Translations under genes and position numbers: made by a program
In this document: positions 1-7,433 of the stretch, piece after piece
Layout of the letters: the number at the start of each line of letters is the position of its first letter
Numbering within the stretch: the stretch's first letter is position 1
Source of the DNA: Minisyncoccota bacterium
GTDB lineage: Bacteria; Patescibacteriota; Minisyncoccia; Minisyncoccales; Minisyncoccaceae
Direction: 5' to 3'
DNA length: 10,557 bases
NCBI GenBank assembly: GCA_028708155.1
Contig: JAQVZN010000017.1
Coordinates: 1-10,557, forward strand
The notes under the pieces: model-generated
Told to the model about the DNA's origin: nothing
Seen by the model: the letters and a program-made list of their open reading frames with translations, nothing else
Database searches by the model: none

Positions 1-786
1 TTATTTTACAATTACCTGTTCTCCAAATCTTAGATCAATGTATCTTAAGCCTTCTACATCGTAATTAAGTCTTTTTAAGGCAATATTCATCTTTTCTATT
101 TGCCAATTTATATCTTCTTTAGGATCAAAAATAAAATTAATATTTTTATATATTCCTAAAAATTTATCTGCTTCAACGTTAAATTCTTTAATTTCTTCGT
201 TATTTTTATAGACAGTTAAAAGAGTCATTATAAAATCATCTTTTGTTTGTCCTGACCAAAGCTTTAGATTGCTTTCGTAATCTTCGATTTCATTTATTTT
301 AATAAAACCAACTTCAGATTCATAGTCTTTAATGTAAGTTGCTTTTTTGTCTAAAAGAACACAAGAACCATCTGCACACCAAATACATATAGGAGTTTTT
401 TCTTTTACTTCTATTGTTATCTTTTGAGTAAAAAAGTTTTTCTTAATATTAATATCTTCTATCTCTGGGAAGTTTTCCATCATTGAAGAAATATTGTTTT
501 GAAGTGGTAAGAATAGGCTTTCTGAAGTTAAATTATTTCCAAGAACATTAAGAGAAATTACAGAATTATCTTTAAAAGCGTTAAGAAGTTCTTCTTTTGA
601 AATTGTTTGAGTTCCTAAAACAGCAGTTTCTTTTATTTGAAAATAAGGAGAGAAGAGAGAGACGTAAGACAATCCTGAAATAATAATTAAAGACAAGAAA
701 GAAAACCAAAAAGCTCCTTTTCTATAAAAAGGTTTTCTGTTTCTTCTAATAACTTTTCTTCTATTTTTATATGGCCTTCTTTTCAT
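1..786 (-). CDS. ftsQ: FtsQ/DivIB-type cell division protein
   Basis: Predicted single-pass inner-membrane division protein, complete at 261 residues with its TAA stop at the window edge. The order is a very basic cytoplasmic tail (residues 1-23, more than half Lys/Arg), one membrane segment (about 25-47), a POTRA-like domain (about 50-130, starting FQIKETAVLG) and a beta domain ending in YIDLRFGEQVIVK, which resembles the FtsQ C-terminus. The stretch FPEIEDINIKKNF...ITIEVKEKTP matches the usual FtsQ pattern of a Pro-led strand, then an Exx-P motif. In the family, FtsQ links early and late divisome proteins at the septum. An extracytoplasmic C134-x2-C137-x4-C142 cluster is unusual for model FtsQ. 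The ATG directly follows the TAA of the FemAB-like gene with no spacer and no clear ribosome binding site, so translation is probably coupled. The family assignment rests on architecture and the motifs, since FtsQ sequences diverge widely. Confidence 0.8.
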   Translation of the reverse strand: MKRRPYKNRRKVIRRNRKPFYRKGAFWFSFLSLIIISGLSYVSLFSPYFQIKETAVLGTQTISKEELLNAFKDNSVISLNVLGNNLTSESLFLPLQNNISSMMENFPEIEDINIKKNFFTQKITIEVKEKTPICIWCADGSCVLLDKKATYIKDYESEVGFIKINEIEDYESNLKLWSGQTKDDFIMTLLTVYKNNEEIKEFNVEADKFLGIYKNINFIFDPKEDINWQIEKMNIALKRLNYDVEGLRYIDLRFGEQVIVK

Positions 787-1815
787 TTAAAGATTTCTTT
801 TTATCTTTCTTAGTATCTCAAAAATTCTAGTTAAATAATATTTAGAAGTTATTTTATAATCCTGGGCTTTTACGTATTCTTTTGAATAACCAGAAAATCC
901 TTTTTTAAATAAAGTTAGTCCTGCCCAAGGATGATTTTTCTTGTGAATATCTTCTTCTTTAGCAATTCCCCAAAAGTTATAAGTATGACAATTTCTTTTT
1001 TTAGCTTCTTTAATTGCTTCCCATTGCAATAAATATGAGGCTGGTATTTTAGGATATTTTTGAGACGAAGCTCCTTGGTGATAAAAAGCAATATTTGACC
1101 AAAAAATAATCATAGCAGAAGCAATAACTTCTCCGTTGTATTTTGCATTAAGAATTAAAACTTGATCATCTTCTTTAAAAGAAGAAAGTTCATTTTCTAA
1201 ATATTTCATTGAAAATGGAGTAAAATTATGCCTTTTAGCCGTTATTTCATAAACTTCATTAAAATATTTTAAATCATTAGGGCTAGTACTTTTCTCAATT
1301 GAAAGTTCTTCATTTTTTAATCCTTGTCTGATTAAATATCTAGTGGTCTTTCTCATGTTTTGAAGAATTTTTTCTTCTTCATCTCTAATATCTAATTCAA
1401 AAGTTAATTCAGGATGCACATGCATAGGAGCATCGATAAAACCTAAATCTTTAAAAATTCTTACGTTCTCTTCTGTGTTTAACAAAATTGGAGCCATTCT
1501 AATAAAATCTACTTTTTCTTTTGAGGCAATATTTTTTAAACTTGATAAGGTTTCCTCTATTATTGCTTTTTCATTGCTTCCATCTTTAATAATAGGACCC
1601 ATAGGAAGTAAAAGGTATTTTCCTCTTTTAGCAATTGTTTTAATAATTAAAAAAACGGCAATAAGATCATTGTCATATATTCCCATTCTAAAAACCTTAT
1701 CTCCCATTTTTTCATTAAAAATTCCCCAATTATATGAATGAGTAAAAGTTTTTTCTTTTGCTTTTAAGCAAAAATTTTCCCAGGTTTCTTTATCTTTTAT
1801 TTCTCTTGTTTCCAT
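787..1815 (-). CDS. FemAB/FemX-family peptidoglycan bridge aminoacyltransferase
   Basis: A 342-residue protein with the double GNAT-like fold signature of FemABX enzymes, which transfer amino acids from aminoacyl-tRNA to the lysine or diamino acid of lipid II in the cytoplasm. Visible motifs are HSYNWG (26-31), YLLLPMGPI (67-75), the NMRKTTRYLIRQG stretch (153-165), HQGASS (246-251), YNFWGIA (279-285) and HPWAGLTLFKKGF (295-307). The last two are especially typical. The length fits single-transfer FemX-like members, and the long coiled-coil arm of staphylococcal FemA is absent. It precedes ftsQ with no gap, which supports a role in envelope or septal wall synthesis. A TATAAT lies only 8 bases before the ATG. 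The transferred amino acid cannot be read from sequence. Confidence 0.88.
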   Translation of the reverse strand: METREIKDKETWENFCLKAKEKTFTHSYNWGIFNEKMGDKVFRMGIYDNDLIAVFLIIKTIAKRGKYLLLPMGPIIKDGSNEKAIIEETLSSLKNIASKEKVDFIRMAPILLNTEENVRIFKDLGFIDAPMHVHPELTFELDIRDEEEKILQNMRKTTRYLIRQGLKNEELSIEKSTSPNDLKYFNEVYEITAKRHNFTPFSMKYLENELSSFKEDDQVLILNAKYNGEVIASAMIIFWSNIAFYHQGASSQKYPKIPASYLLQWEAIKEAKKRNCHTYNFWGIAKEEDIHKKNHPWAGLTLFKKGFSGYSKEYVKAQDYKITSKYYLTRIFEILRKIKRNL

Positions 1816-1823
1816 TTGATTAT

Positions 1824-1845
1824 ATTATATCTTTTTAAAAAAATT
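1824..1845 (-). promoter_or_regulatory. Candidate -10 (TATAAT) for the femX-like/ftsQ pair
   Basis: In the 39-base gap on the minus strand there is a perfect TATAAT (1824-1829), preceded by AAAGA and ending 8 bases before the ATG. A TTGTAT about 16 bases upstream is a weak -35 candidate. The region is extremely A+T-rich, so a TATAAT could arise by chance. If it is used, the transcript would be almost leaderless. Confidence 0.3.
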
Positions 1846-1854
1846 ATACAATAC

Positions 1855-2916
1855 TTATAAATCTTCAATATTATACGAATTTTGTGAATTCCAAAGCATA
1901 TATCCTGAATAATTATCTAAAAGAGCATCTTTTGAAGCTTGTATTTGCTCTTGTATTTGCTCTCTTTTGTATTCATAACCTAAAAGATTAAAAGCTTGTA
2001 ACCAAGGTCTAATGTTGTCAATTTTTTTATTACCCTCGCTTAAAGATTTAAAAACAATTTCGTAAGGGTATTCTGATGGATCAATAAAACCATCAAAACC
2101 TTTTGCGTAATGAGAAGGATAAACCATAGGGCAAACGTAATTGAAATATTTTGAAGCATCTTCAATATTTTGCCCTACGCCAATATCATCTATAATCGTT
2201 GTTAATCCAAACAGGTCAGCAGAGATTATAATATTTTTAAGAGAATCACTTAAATAGCTATAAAAATCAATCATTACTTCCCTTTTTGTTTTAATATGAG
2301 TTGAATAATCAATATTACTCAAAGCTCCATCAGAAGGAAATCTAATATAGTCAAAGTTAATTTCATTAAAACCAATTTTAGAAGCTTCTTTGGCTACTAA
2401 AATATTATAATCCCAAACTTCTTTAGAGTTTGGATCTACCCAAAAAGCTCCTGCATAAGTTCTCCATAAGTTGCCTTGTTTATCTTTTAAAGCAACACTT
2501 TGATTTTTATTTGACAGTATTGGATCTTCAAAAACGGCTATTCTTGCGATAGTATAGATGTTTTTCTCATTAAGCTTTTTAACGATTTCGTCCATTTTAA
2601 CCCAAGACTGCAGGGCTCCATATTTATTTAATTCTTCGTTTTCAATATTTAAATATATTTTTCCAGAAAAATCTTTAACGTCTATTACAACTGCATTAAT
2701 TTCTGTTTCTTCTATTAAAGAAATAATCTTTTGAAATCTAATCTCACTAGTTAAATAAGAGCTAGTTAAATAAATAGCGTTTATATTCTCAGGCATTTTA
2801 ACTTCTACTTTGTTTTCAATTACTTCTTCTTCGCCCCCAGTATTTTTAAAAAGTAAAAAAGAAACTGATAAAGTTAAAAATAAGATAAGTATGAAGAAAA
2901 TAATTTTATTTTTCAT
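1855..2916 (-). CDS. Membrane-anchored DUF4015 putative glycoside hydrolase
   Basis: A 353-residue protein with an N-terminal signal anchor (MKNKIIFFILILFLTLSVSF, then a short acidic linker), so the catalytic domain should lie outside the cytoplasmic membrane. The body matches the DUF4015 putative glycosidase family, a TIM-barrel group. Recognisable pieces are NAIYLTSSYL (46-55), INAVVIDVKDFSGKI (73-87), FDYIRFPSDG (188-197), MVYPSHY (264-270), RPWLQAF (303-309) and GYMLWNSQNSY (338-348). I chose the ATG at 2914-2916 over an in-frame TTG at 2938-2940. The ATG puts the hydrophobic segment at the very N-terminus, has AAGAAG eight bases upstream, and overlaps the preceding gene by only 11 bases. 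The substrate is unknown; the family name is a structural prediction and biochemistry is sparse. A 12-base tandem repeat lies near the C-terminus. Confidence 0.82.
   Translation of the reverse strand: MKNKIIFFILILFLTLSVSFLLFKNTGGEEEVIENKVEVKMPENINAIYLTSSYLTSEIRFQKIISLIEETEINAVVIDVKDFSGKIYLNIENEELNKYGALQSWVKMDEIVKKLNEKNIYTIARIAVFEDPILSNKNQSVALKDKQGNLWRTYAGAFWVDPNSKEVWDYNILVAKEASKIGFNEINFDYIRFPSDGALSNIDYSTHIKTKREVMIDFYSYLSDSLKNIIISADLFGLTTIIDDIGVGQNIEDASKYFNYVCPMVYPSHYAKGFDGFIDPSEYPYEIVFKSLSEGNKKIDNIRPWLQAFNLLGYEYKREQIQEQIQASKDALLDNYSGYMLWNSQNSYNIEDL
1939..1962 (-). repeat. Perfect 12-bp tandem duplication inside the DUF4015 gene
   Basis: Two perfect adjacent copies of a 12-base unit (TTGTATTTGCTC on the plus strand) encode EQIQEQIQ at residues 319-326. 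The duplication is in frame and adds about one helical turn just before the GYMLWN motif. Confidence 0.9.
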
Positions 2917-3583
2917 TGAAAAGCTTCTTAATATAATCAATTACTTCTAACTGATAAGAGATACTATTGTTTAATTCAATAGCACAAAATTCAGAAAAAA
3001 ATTTCTTGTCATATTTTTTTAAATAATCAAATTCCGAAAGTTCAGAAGATGAATGATTATCGTAACGTTTTTCTCCACTTCTATCAATATAATAAGTGTC
3101 TTTAATTGCGCTGATATGACAACAACCTATGCGACTATTTTTAATAATTTTTAAATTTTTTTTATATCTTTCTTTACACATTAATCGATCATTTTCGAGA
3201 TGAGAAAAATCTAAACAAATCCCAGCCCAATTCAAAAGATCTTCTGCGCTAAAAACATTGTAAACATTTTCAATATAGATTGAGTCTTTATATTTTGAAT
3301 AATCATACAAAGAAGGGTGTTCTTCTTTGCTGTGAAGATTAAAAACCTTTGTTTTATATCTATTTATTAAGAAATCTAATTCCTCTGTTTTAACATCATT
3401 CCTAATATGAACAAAAGGAATTTCTTTTATGGTGGTTTTTTCTAACTCTTTAAACAATTCTTTTCTTTCTTCAAAGTTTAGTCCAGTTAAAAAAACGCAA
3501 ACTTTTTCAAGTTTTAAGGCGTTAATTTCTTCAATCTTTTCCTTGTAATCTACTAAAGTTGTAATAGTTGGATAGATTTTCAT
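2906..3583 (-). CDS. Xylose isomerase-like TIM-barrel protein (putative metal-dependent)
   Basis: A 225-residue protein that I assign only tentatively. Short hydrophobic beta strands, each ending in a polar or metal-binding residue, suggest a sugar-phosphate isomerase/AP-endonuclease-2-type barrel: PFVHIRND (H59), VFNLHS (H84), IYIENV (E105), GICLDFSHLE (D125, H128), GCCHISAI (H156), DNHSSSELS (H177) and FCAIELN (E203). The spacing of Glu, Asp-x-x-His, His and Glu is what a divalent-metal site in that superfamily looks like. No signal peptide or membrane segment is seen, so it is probably cytoplasmic. The start at 3581-3583 is preferred because it lies one base after the ybaB stop; the in-frame ATG 48 bases upstream lies inside ybaB. 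Its 3' end overlaps the DUF4015 gene by 11 bases. The reaction is unknown. Confidence 0.55.
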   Translation of the reverse strand: MKIYPTITTLVDYKEKIEEINALKLEKVCVFLTGLNFEERKELFKELEKTTIKEIPFVHIRNDVKTEELDFLINRYKTKVFNLHSKEEHPSLYDYSKYKDSIYIENVYNVFSAEDLLNWAGICLDFSHLENDRLMCKERYKKNLKIIKNSRIGCCHISAIKDTYYIDRSGEKRYDNHSSSELSEFDYLKKYDKKFFSEFCAIELNNSISYQLEVIDYIKKLFNEK

Positions 3584-3584
3584 T

Positions 3585-3842
3585 TTAGAAACCGAAACCT
3601 CCCATTGATTGAGCTTGTTTTGCCATTTCAAGTTTTGCTTCGTTCATAGCTTCGTTTAAACAATCTCTTAATTTTTTCTCTTGGTCACTTATCTCTAATT
3701 CAGGATTTAATTTAATATCTAAAATATCCATCTTTAAGTTCAAAGAAATAGTTATTCCGTTTTTTTCTTTAGTAACTACTTGTTTTTTAAGAGATGATTC
3801 AAATTCTTTTAATTGTTTAAGTTGTTTAAATTTATCGAACAT
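3585..3842 (-). CDS. ybaB: YbaB/EbfC-family nucleoid-associated protein
   Basis: A small DNA-binding protein of 85 residues (the family is usually about 100-110). The N-terminal helix MFDKFKQLKQLKEFESSLKK is a near-standard YbaB start. A middle strand region (GITISLNLKMDILDIKLNPE) and a C-terminal helix rich in Glu, Lys and Ala follow, ending in SMGGFGF, a recognisable form of the family's Met-Gly-rich tail. Family members form tweezer-like dimers that bind DNA and are often encoded next to recR or dnaX; neither is present here. It heads a compact unit with the TIM-barrel and DUF4015 genes. There is no Shine-Dalgarno sequence in the A+T-only leader. Confidence 0.85.
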   Translation of the reverse strand: MFDKFKQLKQLKEFESSLKKQVVTKEKNGITISLNLKMDILDIKLNPELEISDQEKKLRDCLNEAMNEAKLEMAKQAQSMGGFGF

Positions 3843-3895
3843 ATTTTATATTTTAATTAATTATATCTTTATTTTTTATTAAATTAAGACTATTG
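3843..3895 (-). promoter_or_regulatory. A+T-only spacer with candidate -10 for ybaB
   Basis: The 53-base spacer after the aminotransferase stop contains a perfect TATAAT on the minus strand (plus-strand 3860-3865), 17 bases before the ybaB ATG and preceded by AAAGA. A perfect TTGACA straddles the aminotransferase stop (3894-3899) but lies 28 bases from that TATAAT, too far to pair with it. No convincing terminator hairpin is visible, so read-through from the upstream unit is possible. Confidence 0.35.
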
Positions 3896-5116
3896 TCAAA
3901 TCAAACTTTTTAAGATGTAAACGATTCTTTCTGCTGTTTCCATACTTATATTGATATGAGTAGGTAAAATTAACATTTTGTCACTAAATTCTTCCGCTTT
4001 TTTACATTCGCCAATATTGTAATGCATCTTAATTAAATTTGTTTTTGGAGGCACAATAACCTTCTTTCTCCATCCATCTTCAAGCATAATATTGTATTTT
4101 GAAAATTCTTTGATAATAGCGTCTCCGTTATTTACTTTTATTGGAAATTTTAAATATATAGCATCTTCATTAATATTAAAAATTCCTCCTATTTCTTTTT
4201 TATAATATTTAGCTAATTCTCTCCTATGGTTGTTGAACTTTTCTATTTTTTTAAATTGATTCAAAGCCATTTTAGCAAGAGAATTCGGCATTTTTTTAGG
4301 AAAATAATCAGGTAACTCCCCTTGATATTCAATTGAGCAAACAGCTTTAGATAAAGTTTCTGATCTTATAGAAAGCTCTAAAATAATTTTTCCGATATTT
4401 AAAAAATTATAAAAAGGTAAAATCAAAAGATTCATTAAAATAGGATGTCTTATCTGTTTATTTACCCATTTTTTATCAGGGAAATCTAACTTATTATAGA
4501 CATTTTCTATTTTTACAGAAAGTTCTTTATCGTTACTTCCGATCATTCCTCCATAAACAGAAGAAATAACCTTATCTCTTCCAAAAGAAAAGAAGCTTAC
4601 ATCGCCAAACTTACCACAATAATCTTCTTTGTATTTAGCTAAAAGGGCGTGTGCACAATCTTCAATTAGAAAAATATTATGTTTTATACAAATCTCTTTT
4701 ATTTTATCTAATTGTGCTGGCATTCCAAAGGTGTGCTGAACAATAACTGCTTTTGTCTTGTTTGTTATCTTTTCTTCTATTAGACTTGGATCAATATTTA
4801 AATTATCATCTATATCTACATACACAGGGAAAGCTTCTAGCTTTAAAATTGGGTTAATAACAGCATTGCAAGTGTAGGCTTGAACGATAATTTCGTCATT
4901 TTTTTGAATTCCTAGAGCTTCTAAAATAACTATCAATGAACTTCTTCCGCTGTTTAAAGAAAATACTTTATCAAATTTAAAGCAGTCATTGAATATGTTT
5001 TCAAATTTTTCAATATCCTTGCCTTCTACTTTTTTACTTGAAAAAAGTTCTTTAAAAGCTAAAGAGATATCATCTTTTTCTGTATTTGGAGATAGTGATA
5101 TAGAAACAGTTTTCAT
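3896..5116 (-). CDS. DegT/DnrJ/EryC1/StrS-family PLP aminotransferase
   Basis: A 406-residue fold-type I PLP enzyme of the family that transfers an amino group to keto-sugars on nucleotide or lipid carriers. Visible landmarks are the N-terminal cofactor loop SLNSGRSSL (53-61), IVQAYTCNAVINP (77-89), the PLP-ring aspartate in IEDCAHALLA (D153), and SFFSFGRDKV, in which K182 should form the Schiff base, followed by YGGMIG. The C-terminal half has the usual HRRELAKYYKKEI helix. A hydrophobic run at about 223-250 (HPILMNLLILPFYNFLNIGK...) is not found in soluble model members and suggests membrane association. The ATG overlaps the TGA of the Mur ligase gene (ATGA), so the two are probably co-translated. 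The substrate is not evident; the context suggests an envelope sugar. Confidence 0.85.
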   Translation of the reverse strand: MKTVSISLSPNTEKDDISLAFKELFSSKKVEGKDIEKFENIFNDCFKFDKVFSLNSGRSSLIVILEALGIQKNDEIIVQAYTCNAVINPILKLEAFPVYVDIDDNLNIDPSLIEEKITNKTKAVIVQHTFGMPAQLDKIKEICIKHNIFLIEDCAHALLAKYKEDYCGKFGDVSFFSFGRDKVISSVYGGMIGSNDKELSVKIENVYNKLDFPDKKWVNKQIRHPILMNLLILPFYNFLNIGKIILELSIRSETLSKAVCSIEYQGELPDYFPKKMPNSLAKMALNQFKKIEKFNNHRRELAKYYKKEIGGIFNINEDAIYLKFPIKVNNGDAIIKEFSKYNIMLEDGWRKKVIVPPKTNLIKMHYNIGECKKAEEFSDKMLILPTHINISMETAERIVYILKSLI

Positions 5117-6651
5117 TTTCTTATTTTTTTAATTATTTCTTCTGGAACTCTACTTTCAAGAAGGATAATATCTTCTTTATCTGTATACCTACCTAGTCTT
5201 TTTAGAATTTTAGAAGGATTGTTTTCAAAAATAATTTTTTCTTTTCCGTATTTTTTTAAATCTTCGAAATTATCAGGAGTAGTAATAATTGCTAGATCAC
5301 AAATTTCAGCTATTTTCTTTCCAATTTCTTCATGAATTCTTTTTGATTCTTTTTGAAGCTCAATCAAACAAGGCATAACTATAATCTTTTTTCCGCTCCA
5401 AAGTTTTAAAAAGTTTAAATGAGCCATAATTCCATTAGCGTTTGAAGAATAAGTTGCGTCTATAAAATTATTTATTCTTGTCATTCCCCCTTGTTTCTCG
5501 GTTATTTCAAGACAGGCTTTTGATATTTCTTTTAAACTCATTCCTAATTTATTTGCTACAAAAATAGCTCCCAATAGATTAGAAACATTTTGTTGTCCTA
5601 ATACATTAATTTTAAAATACTCTTTTTCTTCTTTTAAGCAGACATTAAATTCAATATGATCTTTAAAAGTTTTTATATCTTTAGCATAAATATCTTGTTT
5701 TTCTAAATAAGAATATTTGTATATATTTTTTTTGGAAATATTGAAATTTTTAATTAAATAATTATCCCAGTTTAATACGGCAAAATCCTTAACATAATCT
5801 ATAAGTTCAAACTTTGCTTTAACAATATTTTCTTGACTTCCAAAAGTTGAAAGGTGTTGATTGTTGATTCCAGTTAATATTCCTATTTGAGGATCTGCAA
5901 TATTGCATAAAAGTTTAATTCCACCTTTATTATAGGCACCCATTTCGCATATAAAATATTTATCTTCTTTATTAAGATTTTCTAGGATGTATTTAGAAAT
6001 ACCTATTTCTGAATTATTATTTTCCTGTGTTTTTTTAACCCCTTTAAATTTACTTGATAGAATTGTATAGAGATATTCTTTTGTTGAAGATTTTCCGTAG
6101 CTTCCTGTTATTCCAATAACTATTAAATCTTTTAAAGTTTTTCTTTTATTTTTGGCTTTAATTAAAATAAAGGATCTTAAAATAAAAGTAAAAGGTTGAA
6201 AGAGCAATACAAGAAAAGAAACAATAAAAGGAGTTAAAATATTAATTAAAAGAAGTTTCCAAGCAAAAGTATATAAAACAGTATAATCTAAGGTTTTAAA
6301 AAGAAAAACAAAACAAACAATTGTTACAAAAAAAAGTCCAATTATTTTTTTAGTAAAAACTGGAAGAGTGATTTTTCTTTTTATAATCTTATATAAAGAA
6401 ATTAAGCCTTCTAAAACAATTAAAATTAAAGGTAATGCAGGGATAATAAAAAATAGGATCAAAGAAAAAACTTTTGTTAAATAAAAAGGGTTTAAAAAAA
6501 GGTTTTTTCCTCTTTTAGTTCTAAAATGATCGTTGAATCTGCCGATATGATAATTTTTAATTTGCCATAAATAAAGCCAAAATAAAGAATTTTTAATTTG
6601 TGATATAAACCATAAAAAAATAATACAAATTGTTATGGTAATTATATTCAT
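5113..6651 (-). CDS. MurF-like Mur ligase with an N-terminal membrane domain
   Basis: A 512-residue two-part protein. Residues 1 to about 165 carry four or five hydrophobic segments (about 2-18, 60-84, 102-120, 127-153 and possibly into 160). From about 174 there is a Mur ligase core: P-loop GITGSYGKSST (180-190, K187), a MurF-type TQENNNSEIGI (208-218), CEMGAYNKGGI (235-245), GINNQHLSTFGS (261-272), then AKFEL with a candidate structural lysine at 278 or 280. Past these lie the C-terminal domain landmarks IDATYSSNANGI and VMPCLIELQKE. Mur ligases use ATP to join an amino acid or dipeptide to the growing peptidoglycan stem. The normal MurF N-terminal UDP-binding domain is absent and replaced by the membrane part. 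Both ends overlap neighbours by ATGA. MurF-like activity is inferred from the motifs; the true acceptor may differ. Confidence 0.82.
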   Translation of the reverse strand: MNIITITICIIFLWFISQIKNSLFWLYLWQIKNYHIGRFNDHFRTKRGKNLFLNPFYLTKVFSLILFFIIPALPLILIVLEGLISLYKIIKRKITLPVFTKKIIGLFFVTIVCFVFLFKTLDYTVLYTFAWKLLLINILTPFIVSFLVLLFQPFTFILRSFILIKAKNKRKTLKDLIVIGITGSYGKSSTKEYLYTILSSKFKGVKKTQENNNSEIGISKYILENLNKEDKYFICEMGAYNKGGIKLLCNIADPQIGILTGINNQHLSTFGSQENIVKAKFELIDYVKDFAVLNWDNYLIKNFNISKKNIYKYSYLEKQDIYAKDIKTFKDHIEFNVCLKEEKEYFKINVLGQQNVSNLLGAIFVANKLGMSLKEISKACLEITEKQGGMTRINNFIDATYSSNANGIMAHLNFLKLWSGKKIIVMPCLIELQKESKRIHEEIGKKIAEICDLAIITTPDNFEDLKKYGKEKIIFENNPSKILKRLGRYTDKEDIILLESRVPEEIIKKIRK

Positions 6652-7433
6652 ATCTTTCTATTTATAAATTCAGTAATTATCTTAGCTAATTCTTCTGGTT
6701 TTTTAATATGAGGAGAATGAGCTACTTCTTTTATAATAGTTAGCTCTGCCCCATCTATTATATTTTTAATTGTATAAGCATCTTCAATTGGAGTTGTTAT
6801 ATCTTTTTCCCCCCAAACAACAAGTGTAGGTTTTTTTATATAAGTTAAATAAGCTCTTAAATCTTCAGCAAAAACCTTTTTAAAGGTTTCTTTCATTGTT
6901 TCATTAGCCTTATAATAATCATTTGTACCAGCTATTTTATAAATTAATGGTCTTAATTTTTTCTGAACATTGTTTTTATAAAACTCATTGTTAGCAAAAA
7001 TTTTAGTCATGAAAGAACAAGATTTAGCTACTTTTTGTCTTAAATTTAGCCTTTCTTTTGCTCTAACGACAGCGGCGTCGCATAATATTAACTTTTGAAC
7101 CAATCTTGGATAATCGGCCGTTATTTTTGTTGATAAACCCCCACCGAAAGAATGTCCCAAAAGAACAAAATCCTCTACTTCTAAAATTTTTAAAAACTCT
7201 AAAACAAAACGAATATATTCATTTATATTCCAAGATTTCTTAGGAGAATCACTTTCTCCGAAACCAGGAAGGTCGGGACATATTACTCTATATTTGTTAT
7301 TAGACAAAAGATTAATAACATTTTCCCAAGATTTTGAAGATCCTCCCCAACCGTGTAAAATAACTAACGCCTTTCCTTGTCCTTTTTCAATGTAATTTAT
7401 ATCTAATCCTTGTATTTTAATCTTTTTGTTCAT
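6648..7433 (-). CDS. Alpha/beta-hydrolase-fold protein
   Basis: A 261-residue cytoplasmic hydrolase (no signal peptide) with a complete catalytic set. It has the oxyanion-hole motif LHGWGG (26-31), PDLPGFGESD (53-62), the nucleophile elbow GHSFGG with S95, the acid in VWGEKD (D211) and the base in EVAHSPH (H239). This is the MhpC/BioH-like layout with a cap region at about 122-195. The class covers esterases, C-C hydrolases and haloperoxidases; substrate cannot be assigned. The gene starts inside the last codons of serS (17-base overlap) and its TGA overlaps the ATG of the Mur ligase gene, so it is embedded in a translationally coupled unit with envelope genes. Confidence 0.85.
   Translation of the reverse strand: MNKKIKIQGLDINYIEKGQGKALVILHGWGGSSKSWENVINLLSNNKYRVICPDLPGFGESDSPKKSWNINEYIRFVLEFLKILEVEDFVLLGHSFGGGLSTKITADYPRLVQKLILCDAAVVRAKERLNLRQKVAKSCSFMTKIFANNEFYKNNVQKKLRPLIYKIAGTNDYYKANETMKETFKKVFAEDLRAYLTYIKKPTLVVWGEKDITTPIEDAYTIKNIIDGAELTIIKEVAHSPHIKKPEELAKIITEFINRKI

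Noticed and set aside
1475..1741. Plus-strand open frame of 88 codons
   Set aside because: It lies wholly antisense to the FemAB-like gene, which has clear family motifs, and its translation shows no recognisable features.
2917..2940. Upstream TTG start for the DUF4015 gene
   Set aside because: It would place eight residues before a natural signal anchor and enlarge the overlap with the preceding gene; the ATG at 2916 is better supported.
3584..3631. Upstream ATG for the TIM-barrel gene
   Set aside because: It lies inside ybaB in another frame, and the added 16 residues have no fit to the fold; the ATG one base after the ybaB stop is preferred.
3894..3899. Perfect TTGACA at the end of the aminotransferase gene
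   Set aside because: The nearest good -10 is 28 bases away, so it does not form a standard promoter; at 15-18 bases there are only A-rich hexamers.
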